Of a stretch of 64,000 bases of DNA, positions 61,196 to 64,000 are shown in pieces (position 1 is the stretch's first letter; the number at the start of each line of letters is the position of its first letter). A model generated the notes under the pieces. It was not told the DNA's origin. It saw nothing but the letters and a program-made list of their open reading frames with translations, and ran no database searches. The DNA is from Pseudorhizobium xiangyangii (GTDB lineage Bacteria > Pseudomonadota > Alphaproteobacteria > Rhizobiales > Rhizobiaceae): NCBI RefSeq assembly GCF_020531965.1, contig NZ_JAJAWH010000025.1, forward strand, positions 1 to 64,000. The letters run 5' to 3'. The position numbers and the translations under genes are program-made.

Positions 61196-62356
61196 TCACG
61201 GTGGAGCGGGAAGCGCGGTCCACTGCGCATCCGGCCAGATAAACGGATTGCCGCCCGGCTCGGGCTTGGTCTGCGAAAAGTATCCCTTGCACCGGCCGAT
61301 CTCGTCAAAGGACTGGGTAAAGCTCCAGTAGCTCTTGCACACGGAATCGACGATGATACGACGGCATTCCGCCATTTCTGGTCGCCCATTCTCGCGAAAG
61401 CGTTCCACGACCTCCCAGGCCAGAGTTTGCAGCTCTGCCGCCAACTCTGCGGGCACGGAACCGGGTACCGCTGCGCCCTCCGGGGACTGGCCGTAGATCG
61501 ACGCATACTGAATCGCCGCCAGGAAATAGATCCCCGGATCCGTCAGGTGAACGTCATCGCGGAAGATCCCATCCAATATTTCCTTTTGGCTTCCCGTCAG
61601 GTTTGCGACTTTGCCTGAGAGAGCCTGCTGAACGAGAATGGCAAGTGCCGAGCCTGCCGGTACAACCGACAGGTTGGCTGGACGCTTCTCTGCTTCCAAA
61701 GAGAGGTTCACCCTTTCGGCGACGCATTCCCATATACGCGAGATGCCGCTTTCGCGACTTACGAAGCTCTGCGGATCATCCCTGTCTATTCCCAGCCAAG
61801 TGTGAACGTAGAGGGTCCTGCCTGACGGATTGGCATCGATCAGCCTGTCGTGGAAGTGCCGGAGATACCCCACGGAATTTTCCCAGATGATCGAACCGAG
61901 AAGACCGTGGTTCTCCGCCACAACGAGGGTATCATAGGGGTGATCTGTCCCAGCGCTGCGGCCAACACGTAGTTCTTCGATAACGTCGAGCCCCTCGCCA
62001 TCACGGTTCTTTCCATAATGGTAGCCCTTCCATCCGGTCGAACCCTCCCCTCGTGTGCGAAGCCTCACTGGCGAGCCCAGGATCATCTGCTGTTCCCAGC
62101 TGATCTTCTTGCCAAGACTTTCCGCGATCAGCTCGACCCAGTCGGGCAACGGATTGTCTATGAGACTGTGGCCAGAATAAAAGACCTGCGCCGAGTCTCG
62201 CGAGACGCCCGCTTCGACACCTTGCGAATGCACGATAGTGGGAAATGCCAGTAGCGCGGCGAGCATCGCCGATCGGAAAGCGGTCCGGGATCGAAGCCGT
62301 TTCGACCGGTGCTGCGCCGGCGTTATGATCATCTCGCCAAGGGGAAGGGTCATCAT
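61196..62356 (-). CDS. exported SGNH/GDSL-hydrolase-like protein (paralogue 2)
   Basis: A 386-residue protein with a signal peptide (FRSAMLAALLAFPTIVHSQG). Block I is VFYSGHSLIDNPLPDW and block V is FRDDVHLTDPGIYFLAAI, matching the protein at 58332 in motif and spacing; YDTLVVAENHGLLGSIIWEN and TLYVHTWLGIDRDDPQSF align with its middle part. Tandem ATG codons at 62356/62353 follow GGAGAG; either may be used. First gene of the trio with the polymerase. Predicted periplasmic esterase or acetyltransferase-like protein; the substrate is unknown. Confidence 0.74.
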   Translation of the reverse strand: MMTLPLGEMIITPAQHRSKRLRSRTAFRSAMLAALLAFPTIVHSQGVEAGVSRDSAQVFYSGHSLIDNPLPDWVELIAESLGKKISWEQQMILGSPVRLRTRGEGSTGWKGYHYGKNRDGEGLDVIEELRVGRSAGTDHPYDTLVVAENHGLLGSIIWENSVGYLRHFHDRLIDANPSGRTLYVHTWLGIDRDDPQSFVSRESGISRIWECVAERVNLSLEAEKRPANLSVVPAGSALAILVQQALSGKVANLTGSQKEILDGIFRDDVHLTDPGIYFLAAIQYASIYGQSPEGAAVPGSVPAELAAELQTLAWEVVERFRENGRPEMAECRRIIVDSVCKSYWSFTQSFDEIGRCKGYFSQTKPEPGGNPFIWPDAQWTALPAPP

Positions 62357-62649
62357 CTCTCCAAGTTTTAGTCAGCGCGGTCGCAAGACCTGCCCATCAC
62401 AGGAAGATACAAGTCGAACAGCGATGCTTCAGCCTGTCCGAAAGGCGTAGAGCATAGTGTGAAATGGTCTCACCCATCCTGACGCAAGCGACCGCAGGAC
62501 CGATTCACCCCCTAAAGGAGGAATCGGCAGAAGCCGAAGCGCCGGCCTAAGATCAACGAAACGCGGGGACGTATCGGAGCGAGCAGTAGAGCCGCCCGAC
62601 CACAGGCGAGGTTGCATCGGTTGGTTGCCGTTTCGGAGCGCGGGAAAGC
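62357..62649. promoter_or_regulatory. divergent region with hairpin, esterase/polymerase operon versus GT39-like gene
   Basis: About 290 bp holding both promoters. CCGATTC (62500-62506) and GAATCGG (62521-62527) form a perfect 7-bp stem around a 14-base loop; no T-run follows. Function unknown, possibly an operator. Confidence 0.35.
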
Positions 62650-64000
62650 ATGGACATCGATACAAGCCGGCGACGACCTCTGGTTGTCTTCCTGACCCTC
62701 TTGATCCTTGCTGGCGTCACGCTGAGGATCGTCAATGTTCTCATGGAACCCTCTCTATGGGCCGATGAGATTTTCTCGGTCTCTCTTGCGGAGAGCCCGC
62801 TAGTGGATGTCGTCCTTGCAACCCTGAGGTTTGATACACATCCACCCCTCTACTATCTTCAGCTGCATGGCTGGGCAGCCGTCGCAGATAGTGATCGCTG
62901 GTTCATCATGAATTCGACCTTGCAGAGCATTGCTGCCATCGCTGTGCTTTTCATGTCCTGCCGCAAATTTTTCGGCTTCGGACCGGCGATCTGGGCAGCC
63001 GCGATTTTCGCGCTGATGCCGCTGCAGCTATTCTTCGCAGAGAATGTACGCATGTACCCTATGGTTATGATCCTGGCGATCGGCCTATGGTATGTTCTCC
63101 AGAGGATCGAGCAGGACGGCCGTGCATCGACGCGACACCTGTGGGCCGTCCTTGGTCTGGGTCTCGCCCTGACCTTCACGCATGGGCTTGGCTTTTTCGT
63201 CGCATTCTTCCTGTTTTTAAGCACGGCGTTACGGCTGATGTATCTCGCTCACCGGCGCGAGATGTTCCGCCTGATCGCAGCCTATGCACTCGTCGCACTT
63301 GGCGCTCTCTATCCCCTGGCCATCGGGATGATCCGGCAAACTGAGGGCATCGCGGCCTGGGATCTGCCCACGATCGGGATTCATCTAACCCTGACGCTTC
63401 TCGGGATGGAGTTCCCATGGCCCACGGTGGCAGGCTTCCTCATCTTGCCGCTCATTCTCCTGCTACCCATGACGCAGCCACGCGCGCGGTGGACGGCAGG
63501 AATGCTGGTCTTGTTGCCGCTTTGCGTGCTGATATGGATCTCGATGCTGTTCAAACCGGTGTTCATCTACCGGACGCTCGGTCTTTTTCATCCCTTTGCA
63601 GCCATCGCTTTGGGCATTTATGCCGATGCGGTCTTTCGGGCCAGAATGCCGATACAACAGACGACGGCAGTGGCGGTCCTGATGCTTATGTTCATAGCGA
63701 GCGTCAACTATACCGCGAGGTTCGAAAAGGAGGGATACAGCGAGCTTGTTGGCACTTGGGAAGAACGATCAGCAACAGACTCGATCATGCTGACCAACAG
63801 TCCCTCGGAATTCTGGGCAATCCTTCGATATCTGGACAATGGAACGGGGCGATCAAGCGCCCTTGCCGTCCAACCTCCGGTTCGTCACCAGATGCTTGCC
63901 CTCAAAGAAAAACTCGAGGCTGCAGGCGTGGGCGGCCTGAACCTGTTTGGGAGGAGCGACCATGCAGCTGTGGGAATGCGCAAGGTCTATCCTTATCTGC
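62650..64000 (+). CDS. GT39/ArnT-like membrane glycosyltransferase (cut by window end)
   Basis: An open frame of at least 450 codons that runs off the right edge; only the N-terminal part is seen. The first helix is followed by the GT-C acidic motif SLWADEIFSVSLAE and then FDTHPPLYYLQLHGWAAV, the two signatures of PMT/ArnT-type enzymes that use polyprenyl-phosphate sugars. About ten membrane segments follow. GGAGCGCGGGAAAGC precedes the ATG. Like the GT87 protein it could take its donor from the ArnC/GtrB-like enzyme. Confidence 0.82.
   Translation, partial: MDIDTSRRRPLVVFLTLLILAGVTLRIVNVLMEPSLWADEIFSVSLAESPLVDVVLATLRFDTHPPLYYLQLHGWAAVADSDRWFIMNSTLQSIAAIAVLFMSCRKFFGFGPAIWAAAIFALMPLQLFFAENVRMYPMVMILAIGLWYVLQRIEQDGRASTRHLWAVLGLGLALTFTHGLGFFVAFFLFLSTALRLMYLAHRREMFRLIAAYALVALGALYPLAIGMIRQTEGIAAWDLPTIGIHLTLTLLGMEFPWPTVAGFLILPLILLLPMTQPRARWTAGMLVLLPLCVLIWISMLFKPVFIYRTLGLFHPFAAIALGIYADAVFRARMPIQQTTAVAVLMLMFIASVNYTARFEKEGYSELVGTWEERSATDSIMLTNSPSEFWAILRYLDNGTGRSSALAVQPPVRHQMLALKEKLEAAGVGGLNLFGRSDHAAVGMRKVYPYL

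Overview
The window reads as an alphaproteobacterial chromosome or chromid segment, most likely from the Rhizobiales (Rhizobium/Ensifer/Agrobacterium type). Evidence for this is the cspA-small protein-rpsU unit, a coxMNOP-type oxidase operon, a DUF982 protein, ExoF/ExoP-like export proteins, and many TTG/GTG starts and ATGA/TGATG gene overlaps. No rRNA, tRNA, IS element or CRISPR array was seen.

Layout. (1) 31-3099 (minus): proV-proW-proX, an ABC importer for a quaternary-ammonium compatible solute. (2) 3739-4616: cold-shock protein, small conserved protein and ribosomal protein S21. (3) 4933-9355: five-gene heme-copper cytochrome oxidase operon, facing a DUF2189 membrane protein. (4) 10708-14157: rfbCBDA, four tightly overlapping genes for dTDP-L-rhamnose, the entry to a large polysaccharide locus. 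(5) 14354-16276: DUF982 protein, a Cas2/VapD-like small protein, and a LuxR-type regulator with a degenerate receiver. (6) 16405-31762: a GT4 glycosyltransferase, a Wzx-like flippase and a type I PKS on the minus strand; divergent from the PKS, an NRPS and a phosphopantetheinyl transferase. (7) 32153-64000: polysaccharide assembly. It holds WecG/TagA-type, GT2, GT4, GT61, GT87 and GT39-like glycosyltransferases, a polyprenyl sugar-phosphate transferase, Wza/Wzz-like export proteins with a kinase-like partner, a Wzy-like polymerase between two related GHSL esterase-like proteins, a Tat-exported glycosidase-like protein, a GMC oxidoreductase, and an AMP-ligase/carrier protein/PLP-decarboxylase module.

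How it fits together. Regions 4-7 contain every component expected of a Wzx/Wzy-dependent exopolysaccharide: rhamnose donor, initiating transferase, about a dozen glycosyltransferases, flippase, polymerase, copolymerase and outer-membrane exporter. They also contain two sets of carrier-protein chemistry unusual for such a locus. The first is a compact assembly line. Its NRPS has the order formyltransferase, remnant condensation-like region, adenylation domain (glycine-like code read by eye) interrupted by a luciferase-like monooxygenase, and PCP. Its PKS has the order KS-AT-KR-DH-ACP-TE, with a degenerate KR cofactor loop. A dedicated PPTase follows. The second is the ligase/ACP/decarboxylase module, of the kind known from exosortase-associated EPS clusters. 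The most interesting question is whether the first system makes a free small molecule or a substituent or signal tied to the polysaccharide: the PKS is followed on the same strand by the flippase, a glycosyltransferase and the LuxR-type regulator. Functions are assigned from sequence only; no database search was possible.
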